The position numbers and the translations under genes were made by a program. A DNA stretch of 35,688 nucleotides from Larix sibirica. Lineage: Eukaryota > Streptophyta > Pinopsida > Pinales > Pinaceae. The DNA is taken from contig NWUY0300017619.1 of the NCBI GenBank assembly GCA_004151065.3, positions 3,982 to 39,669 on the forward strand. The letters run 5' to 3'. Under the pieces are notes generated by a model, which was not told the DNA's origin, ran no database searches, and saw nothing but the letters and a program-made list of their open reading frames with translations. Shown piece by piece: positions 11,176 through 20,950 of this stretch. Position 1 is the first letter of the stretch. Each line of letters starts with the position of its first letter.

Positions 11176-11369
11176 GCTGGCAAGACTGGGAGCGCAGATC
11201 AATGCCTAACCCCAATCCTTAACTCCATTATCCTGCTACCACCGTCGTATACCTATGCTCCTTGAGATAATCGAGGGAAACTTCAAGAGATGAAAACCTA
11301 AGTCGAGTTCTAACAAAAACATACCAGAAACCTCGTAAAACTCGCTTCAAAGATGCAGCTCCAAGCCAT
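11176..11369 (-). other. LINE-1 5' untranslated region
   Basis: This stretch lies between the presumed 5' end of the LINE (where CACTA-repeat homology resumes) and the ORF1 ATG. Plant L1 elements carry an internal pol II promoter here; no specific promoter motif is evident. Confidence 0.5.
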
Positions 11370-11720
11370 GTGTGTTTTATATTTTAAGAATGCACCCAAT
11401 AGTCCAAATGTCCCACTGGTTGAAATTTCGATTTTAAAATAAAAAGCTAGAACAAATTCATCAGTGCCCCTAACATAAACATAAGCACTGGTGTGTTTCA
11501 AAACATGCGCACCAATAAACTTATAATTAAAAAAAAATGAAAATGCATGGTGTGTTTATCTAAAATAAACGCCCCGGTGCATATTATAAAAAATGCATCG
11601 GACGCATCGAAATGCTATGCATTATTCTATGCGCGTTCTAAGTATACATGCACCGGTGTGCTTATATTTCAAAATATGTAAAGGTTTGCTTTTATGAAAA
11701 GGCATCGTGTTGCGCTTGCA
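11370..11720 (+). repeat. CACTA subterminal repeat region, right of the LINE
   Basis: The host repeat resumes here. The segment GAATGCACCCAATAGTCC to ATGCGCACCAATAAAC aligns clearly, though imperfectly, with 5216-5350, including the shared GATTTTAAAATAAAAA block. Further GCACCGGTGYG-like motifs occur near 11571, 11598 and 11650. The region is therefore the continuation of the second subterminal unit that the LINE split. Confidence 0.55.
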
Positions 11721-11939
11721 ACTACTATCCCCATCATCTCCTAGGGAATGATAGGGTCCCCTCCCTAAATTTTTATTTTACTTTACATTAGACAATCCTT
11801 CATGCTCACCCTAATATTGTTAGGTACTTGTATGAGGCTTGGTCCACAAAACATCTTAAGAAGAGTAACTTGAGCATCCTAAGTTTTCAAAAAAAAATTT
11901 GACTAAGTATGAAACACTAACAAAAAATTGAGTTTAACG

Positions 11940-12440
11940 TCAACACATTGCGGCGAGAAACTCAAATTCTAATTGAAACGTGCAAGGAAAAATTGAGAAT
12001 ATTTCCAACCAGTGCGACAAACATATTGGAACTATGTAGGCCACTTCGACAAAAAAATATTGCAGCAAGAAAGTGAGATTTAGGATGACCCTATATAGCA
12101 ATAAAATGAGGTTACCATTGATTCCTTGTGGCAAGAAAATGATATTTCCGCTGACGGAGTTGCGTGTGATAAGTTGAAATTTTCCCAAAACTCTGTGGCA
12201 AGAAAGGAAAAGATTCATCATCATGTTGTGGTAAGGAAGTCACATTCTCATCGCAACGTGCGCGCTAAAATTTTCCTAGCTACCAGAACATGCACATGTA
12301 AAGTCTAAACCCCACGGGCAGCCTGCGCAAGGAGACCTAAAGAAAGCACCGACGCAATTGTGCAAGAAAGAGAAAAGGTACCTCCAATAACATGCGCATA
12401 ACAAGTCAAAATTTCACCTAAACGATGCGGTATAAAATTG
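11940..12440 (+). repeat. Degenerate short interspersed repeats (~33-36 bp spacing)
   Basis: A loose motif TTGYGGCAAGAAARTGARATTT recurs: near 11947 (TTGCGGCGAGAAACTC), 12060 (TTGCAGCAAGAAAGTGAG), 12125 (TTGTGGCAAGAAAATGA), 12194 (CTGTGGCAAGAAAGG) and 12226 (TTGTGGTAAGGAAGTCAC), with weaker versions in between and after. Spacing is roughly 33-36 bp. The motif differs from the GCACCGGTGC subterminal motif. It could be an older tandem array or a protein-binding array of the element; I cannot decide. Confidence 0.45.
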
Positions 12441-13564
12441 ATATATCTTCGAAACACTATAATAGGAAGTTCACAAACCTGTCTTTGCATGGCCCATTCC
12501 CAAGCTTGGAAAATCCTTCGAAAGATGCGTAGGTAAACTCTTAGTCTCGCCAACGATTGCGCATAAAAGAGGGGAATATCATCGATACATTAAATATTGA
12601 CCATACCAATGATAAAAAGGGTTGGCAAGATAAAATAGGTTCTCCCTCCACACAGTAGTCATTTGTTTAGTAAGGTGAAGAAATACTATTCGATAAATAA
12701 GAAATTAGCTAACCGTGAGGAGGAGGAAGCTCGAGCAAGCACTAATATTCTCATTATCGGATAAGGTTATTGCTAGAGGTAAGTTGTTCTCTTTCTGATG
12801 TCGTTTGCACCCATGCAAATTATAAGAAGGTCCTCAATATCTCACACAACATTTACCACACCCCCTCGAAGCTAGGGTAACAATGAGTGAGCCCCCATAG
12901 ACATATTTAGGTCAAATTTGGGGGGCCCTGCGCAGCCATCGCAACACCTTTTAGGGAAAATTTAAAACCTCAGGCACTCTTGTTTACCCATAAAAAACGA
13001 TGTTTGTATTAGAAACCCTAAGAACCCCCTTTTGAACATTTTGTGCTTTCTCTCTATATAACATTGAGAAATGTATGTGGGGTAAGGGAAAACCTAGGTA
13101 GAGTTCCATTAGGTTTAAGTCACAACCTTCTGATAAGGTAAATTTGAAATCCTAGATCTTCCCCCCTATATAAAGGATCTGCTAGTCTCAAAGCACCCGA
13201 CCAAGTAAATAAAATAAATCGATGGGACATGAAACACTCTGATTTTTATTTTTCATTAAACTAACCTGGGTATAATCGAATAATTATTTCATGTTCAAGT
13301 CAACCTAAATGCACACCATAAGAAAGATGTTGTTTTGATACTTTCTTGCATACATCAAAATGTTCGTTTTTTTCTGGTGTAATGATGTTCGAATCATTGG
13401 ATGGCTCTTTGGAATTTGTAACAATTGTGACATTCTACATCTTTGCATTCCAGACAAAAGTTAATTTTAGCCAAGTTACAGTTTTAAGTAGCCATGGCCA
13501 GGGATGGGAGAAAATATTTGAATTCATAAGTTGGTTTGCATTCACATTGTTGTAATTTACTTTC
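12441..13564. other. Non-coding leader region before the coiled-coil pseudogene
   Basis: No credible coding frame is seen. Short frames near 13346-13555 lack any domain. The region contains a good TATA box at 13167-13174 and a second TATA-like CTATATAAC near 13054, suggesting a promoter and leader for the gene starting near 13565. An isolated AAACCCTAA motif near 13013 is a plant telobox-like sequence. Confidence 0.4.
13167..13174 (+). promoter_or_regulatory. TATA box, candidate promoter of the coiled-coil gene
   Basis: TATATAAA lies in a CT-rich context (CCCCCCTATATAAAGGATC) about 390 bp upstream of the first codons of the decayed plus-strand gene. The sequence fits a plant pol II core promoter; no expression evidence is available. 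Confidence 0.4.
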
Positions 13565-16078
13565 ATGGAACACGATACCGGTTTTGATGTCTTGCAGGAT
13601 AATCTTATGTCTCACTGGAGAACTAAGCAGCAAACCAAAACTATTCAAGAAGTATCATCCAAAGAGGAGATGGAGGAAGGAAAAAGAGCCTCGATCCTCA
13701 CCTTGCAGTATGATGATACGAAAAGTATCATGGGAACAAATCCATAATATTGTTGGGGTGAGAAGATTATCACACATTTTGCACAAAAAACCAAGAAGAG
13801 ATACCAATATATCAAGATATCAAGAGGTTAGGCGTACATAAGGTAATATCCAGATCTGAGGTCTTCTTGTGTACCGAGGTAATAGGATGGTTACTCCCTT
13901 ATATGGATGCTAAGAGTTGAATTATCAAGAACGCTGCCAGAGAGGCCATCGCTTTTTTCCAGCCGATCACCATGCATCAATACTACAAATTATTATCACT
14001 ATAAATTAATATGACAAATGAATGGGTCGAATCACTCAAAATCGATTAAATAACATTTCTCAAGCTAGCATGGGGTCTTAGCAAGAATTTTCACTACAGG
14101 GAGGATGGCATATATCAAACGAAGTGGCTAAAGCAACCTTACCGAATAGTAGCAACCCTTTTGTATGGGTTATATGGAGAACTAGAATTTGCTCACTTCA
14201 AGATAGGATGGGTCCCCTTGTTTTATCATGTCACCTTTCTCGGCGCATCATTCAACTAGGCAATAATTCTCTCCTCCATTGTGGATGATGCGGTCATGAA
14301 TGCACAAGCAAGTCTGCCCATGCAGCAATCCAAGTTCCACATATCCTCATGCTTGCTAAATGCAGTTAGTACTCCGATTAATTTCCTCGACATGGGATGG
14401 AGATGGAGCCCCGCAAAACCACCCACACATGATTATTATCAGGCCCTATGGGCACAAAATCATGCCAGCCACTACAAATAAATGTGTGAAGACTTTATGA
14501 TGTTGTTGTACACTCTTATGCACCAACAAACATCCATATGCATGATTGACCAAGATATTGAAGAGGTAATAAATCTAGGGGATTGGTTCCTAATAGAAGG
14601 AGGAACATACCTGTGAATCTACAGAGGGATGCAACCTCCTCACATATTGTCAAAATATGTCATGGACCACATAGTCCTGAGAGAAATAGTAAGACATACA
14701 TTCATGAATGGAATCGAGTTTTGCTCTGTCCAAAGCCAAGAAAGTGTTATGGCCACCTTTTCCTGTAGTGGTAGGGGTCTGTAGGATGCCTAAAGTTAAG
14801 GAGGCTGAGGAACTAATTGAATATTTGAACCTCTTCCACTTCGGTGAAGAAAAGTTTCGGAGAAATGATAGCAAGAAGAAAGTGTTGAATCAATGTGCAT
14901 CAATAAAATTCACCTAGCCATACACTGATGAGTTCTTTGCAGAGGAGGAAATATATAGGCAAGCTCATACCCTTGAATATTTGGCCAGGAGGATGAATAA
15001 GGGTAAAGGTTCAACTGCAAATACTGCTAGCGCGCGAAAGGAAAAACAAGCATCAAAGCCAACTGAAGAAAAGGCACAACAAGAATTGGAGGAGGCCCAC
15101 GAACAAACAACGAAAAAGGCCTATAAGATCATCAAGGAAGAAGAAAAGAGAAAAGTTGAGGCAGAAGCTCAACATATTGAAGAAAAAAGGAAAGTCATGG
15201 AAGAAGCCTGCACAAGGAAGGAACAAGAAGGAAAGGACAAACAGGCAGAGTTACAATGAAAATCCAAAGAGCAAATATAGCTAGAGGAATCTCTTAAGAA
15301 GAAAGTTGGAGAAGATATGAAAGAAAAAGAGGAGGCTCAGAAGAAAGTTGAAGAAGAGTTGAAAGAATGAGAAGAAGCTCACAAGAAAGTTGAAGAGAAA
15401 AGGCTACAAGAGGAAGCACAAGATGGCGGTCCCCAGGACATGGACATAGAAATGACCGCTGCAAGCTCCACTATTCCGCTCATTGGAGGGAAATCCTCGT
15501 TGAAGGAGTTAGGTGTAGGACTTTATACACCCTTTAAACAAGACTCCATTTCCAAGCTCAGTTTTTTCATCAACAACAAGTATAAGAGATAGATTGTATA
15601 GAAAAACACACAAAAATATCAAATTATCTACACAGTAGGAGATGGAGATCACTCTCAAGAATCCAGTGATTAAACGTACAGATAAAGCTCCCACACTTGT
15701 AGCGTCAACAAACATTGTCACTAATATGGCTAACTAGTTTAATATACAACAATTGAGTGAAAATTTAGACAAGGGCAGAAGGAAAATCGGTCTCTTAGAA
15801 GATCGACTTTTGGAAGCTAGAAGGGAATGAGCAGAGCCGAAACACGAGTATGATCCAATGCTACCAGAGAAGGGAACCTTAGAAATATTAGCAGGAAATA
15901 TGCAAGGTGATAGGGATCCATTAATTGCTCAGGTAGAAGTCCTTAAAGTTGAGAAAGAGGCAAAGCCAATCCAGATAGAAAGCTTACATAATGTGAGGGA
16001 TGCACTAACAAGAGAGGTAGGAACATCCAAAGAAGAGAAAAGAAGTTTAGTAGAATTTCAAGATTGCACTAGTTCATA
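13565..16078 (+). pseudogene. Decayed gene, unrecognised protein with long charged coiled coil
   Basis: Joining frames by eye gives one continuous but broken protein. It starts near ATG 13565 (MEHDTGFDVLQDN), then a globular part with EVFLCTEVIGWLLPYMDA (about 13855), FLKLAWGLSKNFHYREDG (14060), VATLLYGLYGELEFAHFKIG and INLGDWFLIEGGTYL (14573). After a frameshift near 14725 it reads VLWPPFPVVVGV and FHFGEEKFRRND. From about 14981 it becomes a Lys/Glu-rich coiled coil (EEKAQQELEEAHEQTTKKA) to about 15415, then a tail with a second helical stretch ending near 16078. At least nine in-frame stops and two or more frameshifts are present. I do not recognise the family. Aromatic-rich globular part plus coiled coil suggests a structural, gag-like or DNA-binding TE protein, but that is inference. 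It lies between CACTA-like repeat fields. Confidence 0.55.
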
Positions 16079-17009
16079 ATAGCAATAATATTTTCATATG
16101 CAGGAACTAGTCCCTTTATGGTTCCTTAGACCTCAACAGCTCGATATCATTACATATGATTTTTAACTCTGGGATTTATTCATAGAGTCACAAGGGAACT
16201 CCCCTCTTTGAATCATCTAACAGAATTAGTTTTATTTCTTTTGAGAGAAAAGGAAAACTCCAAAGTGACAAGTGCCTAAGAAACCCAAAAGTCATAATTG
16301 ACTAAAAGGGATCTAAAGGGTCACTTTGGGAGTTATTTTTTGTAAAGGTTATAAAACAAATATGGGGGGTGAGAGAAGGGGCTTTTGATTGGAGCTTTCA
16401 TTGCTCATTTTGTAAGAACTCATTTTCTATTGATGAATTGAGAAGCTTCTAGGATGATGTTTGCACATGATTATGGCTTTCGTATGGATGTATGTTGTGG
16501 AACTATTTCTCTCTTTGTATCACGCATGTATGCAGTAAGATTATTCATGATTTCTGGTGGAGCATTCCTGTAGTTTTATGTTTCTACTATTTATAGGTAT
16601 TCATGTATTATTTTACTTTCTATGAGTTGTGGGTGCAAAATGTTATGATGATGAGACTATTCTAATGTTCATAAATTATTTTGTTATTGTTATACATGTC
16701 TAAATTGCAGTTATATGGTTTAGGATGTGTATATCAATGTTATCTCACTGCTTGTGCTTTTAATATTGCTCCTAGCGAGGACAGGTTAGTGTAGTGTAGG
16801 ATTGCATCTTAGATTAACTCATATTGCATTTCATCCCCTTAAAATAAAACCCTAAATGGTGGACCATGTTGCAATCAGTGAAACCCAAAACCAATGAACA
16901 GGCCAAAATTTGGACGAGTTCCCTATTCCAAATGGTTTAAGGTCTAATTGGGGCTTTCTACCGGGGAGGACCCCTATTGTCGACGCAAGGATATTTTCGG
17001 GCGTCAACA
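16079..17009. other. Non-coding region after the coiled-coil pseudogene
   Basis: There is no coding frame. The stretch contains a TATA-like TTATAAAAC near 16349, pyrimidine-rich stretches, an AAACCCTAA-like motif near 16847, and ends with an inverted repeat (16978-17009) just before CACTA-type repeats resume. The ending GCGTCAACA could be an LTR-type CA end, but no matching second LTR was found upstream of 13565. Confidence 0.4.
16978..17009. repeat. Inverted repeat (stem-loop) at the edge of the repeat field
   Basis: TGTCGACGC (16978-16986) and GCGTCAACA (17001-17009) pair with one mismatch around a 14-base loop. It sits exactly where GTGCA-type repeat sequence begins, so it may mark an insertion boundary. 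Confidence 0.45.
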
Positions 17010-18720
17010 CACCATAAATTATTGAAATAATAAAAAATACTTTTCGAGTGCTTTTGATTGAAACATACGCACCAATGCACTATAAAAATTATCAGTGCAT
17101 CGAGCTAGGGTAGAATAAAAAAACGTACTTAGCGATGTATGTGCGTATGAGGTTGATTGATGTTTGTTTTGGAATTTTCAAACAACCACTTTTTTTCATT
17201 TTTCCAATACACCACCACCATGCCTCCTTGTTGTGAAAGGCCTCAAGTAAATAAATTATTGTCATTCAATCTAAAATTTCAGTAGATTAAATTTAGAAAT
17301 TTGGCTTTGTAGGCTTAGAATTTCTTAAAAATCAATATTTTTTCCACTAGTTCTCTTGCATAGCCCGAGATGCATCGCTTGATAGTGCATTTACAGGTCA
17401 CAACATCACCAATGTGTTAGTATATCACACTACGATCAGTGCATACACATCCTAAGGACTCACCATAAAAATTGCATCTAAGGCAGTGCGTGTATATCAA
17501 ACAACTGCATCGGTACTCACTGGTCCGTCCAACTACCCATGCGTCAACAGATGCACCGCCCACAGTGTGCAATACAAATCACCACCAACTGCACATTCTT
17601 TTAGATAACACACATTGTGAACATTTCATTTTGATTTAAAAAAAAACTTAAAAACTTGATGGAGCATTATATTCATACCAATGCACCATTTAACTACTGT
17701 CAAAATCAGTGCAACTGTATTCAAAACCACGCATTGGTCTTCTATGGTGCTTCTATTAAGATAAGGCATGTTGTATACAAAAACCGCCATAAACTGTAAA
17801 TTGTACACCACCATACAATGGTGCATTTATAGAAGTAAGGCACACCATACACCACCATAGCGTTGCATTGTAGGTGCACCTTTGCCGGTGCATCTGGATA
17901 TATCAGATGCACTGTTTATAAACTTGCAAATAAAAAATGGGAATTTATGTCCAATGCAACGTGTTGCGCACCATCCACAGTGTGTTCTTGCATGCACTCA
18001 ATGCGTTCCTCTATATCTGGAACACCACTAACGCATGAACATAATAAATTAAGGAATTAGCCACTGGTGCAATTTGTTTGAGCACAGTGGCGCTGATAGG
18101 TTGACGATGCTCTCTATTAAACACTCATGCACTGATGCATCCATTTATATTAAATGCACTGATAACACAATTTTATTGTAAACAAACCTTAACACTTGGT
18201 GTTGCATTAGATTCATACAAAAACCATCATTTAAGTCATGCCAAAGGTGGTGCAGTTGTATACAAAACAACAAACCAAACATTAATGATGCCTCTATAGA
18301 GATAAGGTGCGCCATACACTAGTGCATATCTATGCACTACACGCACCAGACACTTTTTCTATTTGAAAGAGTAGAAATCACTAGTGCATTATTGTGTGCA
18401 TTGTAAATGGTTTGTAGGTGCACCTTTGCTAGTGTGTTTGGATATATCAGATGCAACAATTATAAATTTGCATTCAAAATGGGAATTTTTGTCTGATGCA
18501 TCATGTTGCGTGCCGTAAACAGTGTGTTCTATCATGCACCATTAGTGGTGTGTTCCTCTAGATGTGAAGCACCGCCAACACATAAACGTAATAAAATAAG
18601 AAATTAGCACCAATGTGTTTTGTTTGAGCACCATGGTGGTGCTATGTTGATGTTGCTCTCTGTTAAACATTGAAGCATTGTTAGTGGTGCTTTATGAAAA
18701 ATAGAAAGCACTAGGAGCGA
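17010..18720 (+). repeat. Field of GTGCA/TGCAC-type repeats with a ~540-bp tandem duplication
   Basis: This region is packed with short motifs of the form GCACCRRTGCA, ACCAATGTG, CAGTGCAT and GGTGCACC on both strands, resembling the CACTA subterminal motif of 5033-5482. It also contains an imperfect direct duplication: ATTCATAC at 17671 and 18211, TGTAGGTGCACCTTTGC before GGATATATCAGATGC at 17896 and again at 18440, and AAATGGGAATTT..GTC in both, an offset of 540-544 bp. No coding frame is credible. The likeliest reading is a second, expanded subterminal region of a CACTA-type element. Confidence 0.5.
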
Positions 18721-18878
18721 TATGCTTTATTTAATTTGTACGCATTGCTTATGAAACTTTTTGTTGGGCCCCAAAAAAGTTTAAAAATTTATAATAAGTA
18801 CTTCATGTACCTATTTTGTATAGATTTTTTATTTTATTAATATAACTAATGATGAATTTGTATGTAAATAAGATACAT

Positions 18879-20930
18879 GGACCACGACCACCTCAATTTG
18901 ATTCTTATGACGTTGTTTGAGTATGGTAGGAAAGAGAGAGTGATAGGGACTTAGTTTCTTGTCCTATTTCTGATGATACTCTTCATTTATTATTTCAGGT
19001 TGGGCTCCTTAAGTTTTATGAGGAGGCTAGTTTGCTCAGAATCCGGACTAAGCTATCCACAAAGTTGATCCATTGATGGGATCATGGTAGGTAGGCTTTC
19101 ATGGTTGGTCCATATTTTGGTGCCTTCCCACAAAGGAGGAATTGTACTTTATTACAGGTTTATGTAGGAGGGGGGAGGACTTTCCCCCTTTTTCTCTATC
19201 TAACACCTAGTGTTGCATCTGACACTCAGTTGAGGTATGTTTAGTGATTCGTCATTGATGATATTACTCGACCTAGTGAGTTCCGGGTGAGTGGAGGCTA
19301 GTTGAGGCTACATGGATTTCGGTCAGAGTAGGCCAGGTGCTTGAGCATTTTTGTTACCATGATATTCCACCATCTCAGTTATGGGCATCACATTAGATGC
19401 GCTATGTTTTATTATGTGGAGAGTTTATTATAGACGCCCAAGTTGATCAAGTGGGTGGCTATTTTTCGACAACAATTTTTCATAGCTTTAAACCAATTTC
19501 GGAGTCAGTTGCGGGGAAGAAAGGTTTTCCCCTTTGCTTCAGAGTCATTCACTCTATTTTTGAGATTTTTCTAGCTACTTGTCCCACATTCAGGCCTACA
19601 TATGACCACATTCCAGTTAGACCTATGAGTGATGTGCGCATACTCATATGGGGGCAATAGTTTCCCAAGAGAGGACAGTCTGAGATCATGTGTAGGGCAC
19701 TTGGTGTAGAGGTATTGGTAATGTTGTGTAGTTAGGATCGGTACTTAGCCATTGATTGTCTGTAGTATCCATATGCAGGGATCGACTAACGAGGATGTGT
19801 GAACATCAGGTTTACGCAAGATGAGCCACCAGATATGAGAGGTAATATACATGATCATTATATTTTGATTAGTGTAGTTGCATAAATTTTATCTATTTAA
19901 TGCACATGTAATTGATTACAATAATTTGTTTAAATTGTCTAATTATTGTTGTCCACTATTTTGCATATATTGGCATGTTTTCCAAGGATGAGACACCATA
20001 ATATGATGTGTACATGGTTGAGGTTGACAAGTTAGTTCTTGACTACAGACCTGGAATGGAGCAACATAGGCAAGGTCCTAGATTTTGCCACTATGTGGCG
20101 GATCATCTTTGTCACTTGATGTCTCGGAACACAGTGGAGCCTGTACGACATCGAGATAGCATGTGGGACCCCCAACTCTCTCCCATGTGGTCCACCCTTC
20201 CTCACAATATGATGGTATTGATTCATCATATTGTTGGTTCCCTCAAGCTCATTGGAGACTTGAGAGAATGTTTTTCGGATACATATTCTGAGGACAATTC
20301 TCCTCCACCTCCTCCCACCTCCTTCATTCCTCGATCTAGTAGTTGTTGGATCATCTAGCGATGCACATGCATCTACCATTCACCACCATCACCATCCCCT
20401 CCTCCAACATCCCCACAACCATCCACCGATGTCCCATCTAACAATCCATTAGTCCCACCACCACCATCCCCTCCTCCAGCATCCCCACCACCATCCATCG
20501 ATCCATTAGTCCAACCACCACCATCCCCTCCTCCTACATCCCCCCCACCATCCATTAATGCCCCATCCACCAATCCATTAGCCCCACCACTGGCATCCCT
20601 CCTCTAGCAGACCCACCACTACCACCCCCTCTTGCACTAGTTGCAACATCCACTAGTGCACCAGCTACAAAATCCATTGATGCTCTAGGATATTTACAAG
20701 ATTGATGTCATCGGTCAACAAACCTTTGGATGGATATGTACATCAATTTCTATCAAGTTTGTAGTCACATCAAACAAGTAGTGGTGTACCCTCTACCCAT
20801 TTTGATGTACATGCAGTTGATGAGTCTAGCTATGGGAGTGGACCTAACTTGTGTATTTCATTATTGAGATATGAGTTGACAGTTATATTGATTTTTTATA
20901 AGTATATATCACTTAAGATGTATATATTAT
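18879..20930 (+). pseudogene. Decayed TE gene, plant-mobile-domain-like with proline-rich linker
   Basis: One frame can be followed from 18879 (GPRPPQFDSYDVV) to about 19560 through VGLLKFYEEASLLRIRTKL, FMVGPYFGAFPQRRNCTL, FVIDDITRPSEFRVSGG and LIKWVAIFRQQFFIAL, broken by in-frame stops that are all TAG or TGA. After frame changes, and possibly an intron (GT near 19844, AG near 19986), the protein continues at 20008-20358 (VEVDKLVLDYRPGMEQHRQG and WDPQLSPMWSTLPHNMM). A Ser/Pro repeat linker (20380-20640) follows, then a short C-terminal part (VVYPLPILMYMQLMSL) ending near 20870-20930. The N-terminal pattern is reminiscent of the plant mobile (aminotransferase-like) domain, but this is weak. 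The C-terminus is confirmed as coding by the diverged copy at 31671-31961. Confidence 0.5.
20380..20640 (+). repeat. Proline-rich coding minisatellite
   Basis: Three to four imperfect copies of a ~60-75-bp unit encode SPPPTSPPPS followed by a spacer such as TDVPSNNPLVPPPP. The unit is part of the linker of the decayed gene at 18879-20930. A lost C near 20600 shifts the frame inside the array. The antisense strand of the same array gives a glycine/aspartate-rich shadow frame that is not a gene. Confidence 0.65.
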
Positions 20931-20949
20931 TCATTTTCATATCATGTTC

Positions 20950-20950
20950 N
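20950..20950. other. Single N, contig junction
   Basis: An undetermined base separates the end of duplication copy 1 from the start of copy 2, exactly at the breakpoint. This is most simply an assembly gap of unknown true size. Confidence 0.95.

Larger units (their letters stand above)
5483..11369 (-). mobile_element. Near full-length, decayed LINE-1 (plant L1 with RNase H)
   Basis: This ~5.9-kb non-LTR retrotransposon lies on the minus strand. In order it has a ~195-bp 5' UTR (11369-11176), ORF1 with a DUF4283-like N-terminus and CCHC zinc knuckle, ORF2 with endonuclease, reverse transcriptase, zf-RVT and RNase H, and a ~140-bp 3' UTR with AATAAA (plus 5504-5499). It inserted into a CACTA subterminal repeat unit, whose two halves flank it. 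Both ORFs carry several stops and frameshifts, so it cannot move autonomously. No long poly(A) tail remains. The ORF1 stop and ORF2 start overlap as TAATG at 9863-9859. Confidence 0.92.
10364..20949 (+). repeat. 10.6-kb direct duplication, copy 1
   Basis: This segment recurs at 20951-31536 with a constant offset of 10587, including all recognisable stops, frameshifts and repeats. It starts inside LINE ORF1, spans the rest of the LINE 5' end, the coiled-coil pseudogene, the repeat field and the proline-rich pseudogene, and ends at ATCATGTTC before the N at 20950. The only difference I noticed is G at 10730 versus A at 21317. Confidence 0.97.

Noticed and set aside
10940-11209. Plus-strand open frame of 89 codons and its copy at 21527
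   Set aside because: It is antisense to the LINE ORF1 DUF4283-like region and has no domain of its own.
11940-12440. CRISPR-like regular repeats
   Set aside because: The repeats are degenerate, spacing varies, spacers are not unique full-length units, and the context is a plant genome.
12126-12553. Short overlapping frames on both strands, with copies at 22713-23140
   Set aside because: No domain or coherent composition; they lie within the degenerate repeat region.
19397-19660. Plus-strand open frame of 87 codons starting MRYVLLCGEF
   Set aside because: It overlaps the frame that runs from 18879 through LIKWVAIFRQQF. That frame has the better protein-like continuity, so this one is probably a shadow, although the exact frame near 19500-19660 is uncertain.
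20032-20379. Minus-strand open frame of 115 codons
   Set aside because: It is opposite the more convincing plus-strand segment 20008-20358, which leads directly into the proline-rich linker.
20373-20573. Minus-strand glycine/aspartate-rich open frame (GGGDGGG repeats)
   Set aside because: It is the antisense shadow of the proline-rich coding minisatellite, which the paralogue at 31538-31961 supports as the coding strand. The same holds for 30960-31160 and 31483-31825.
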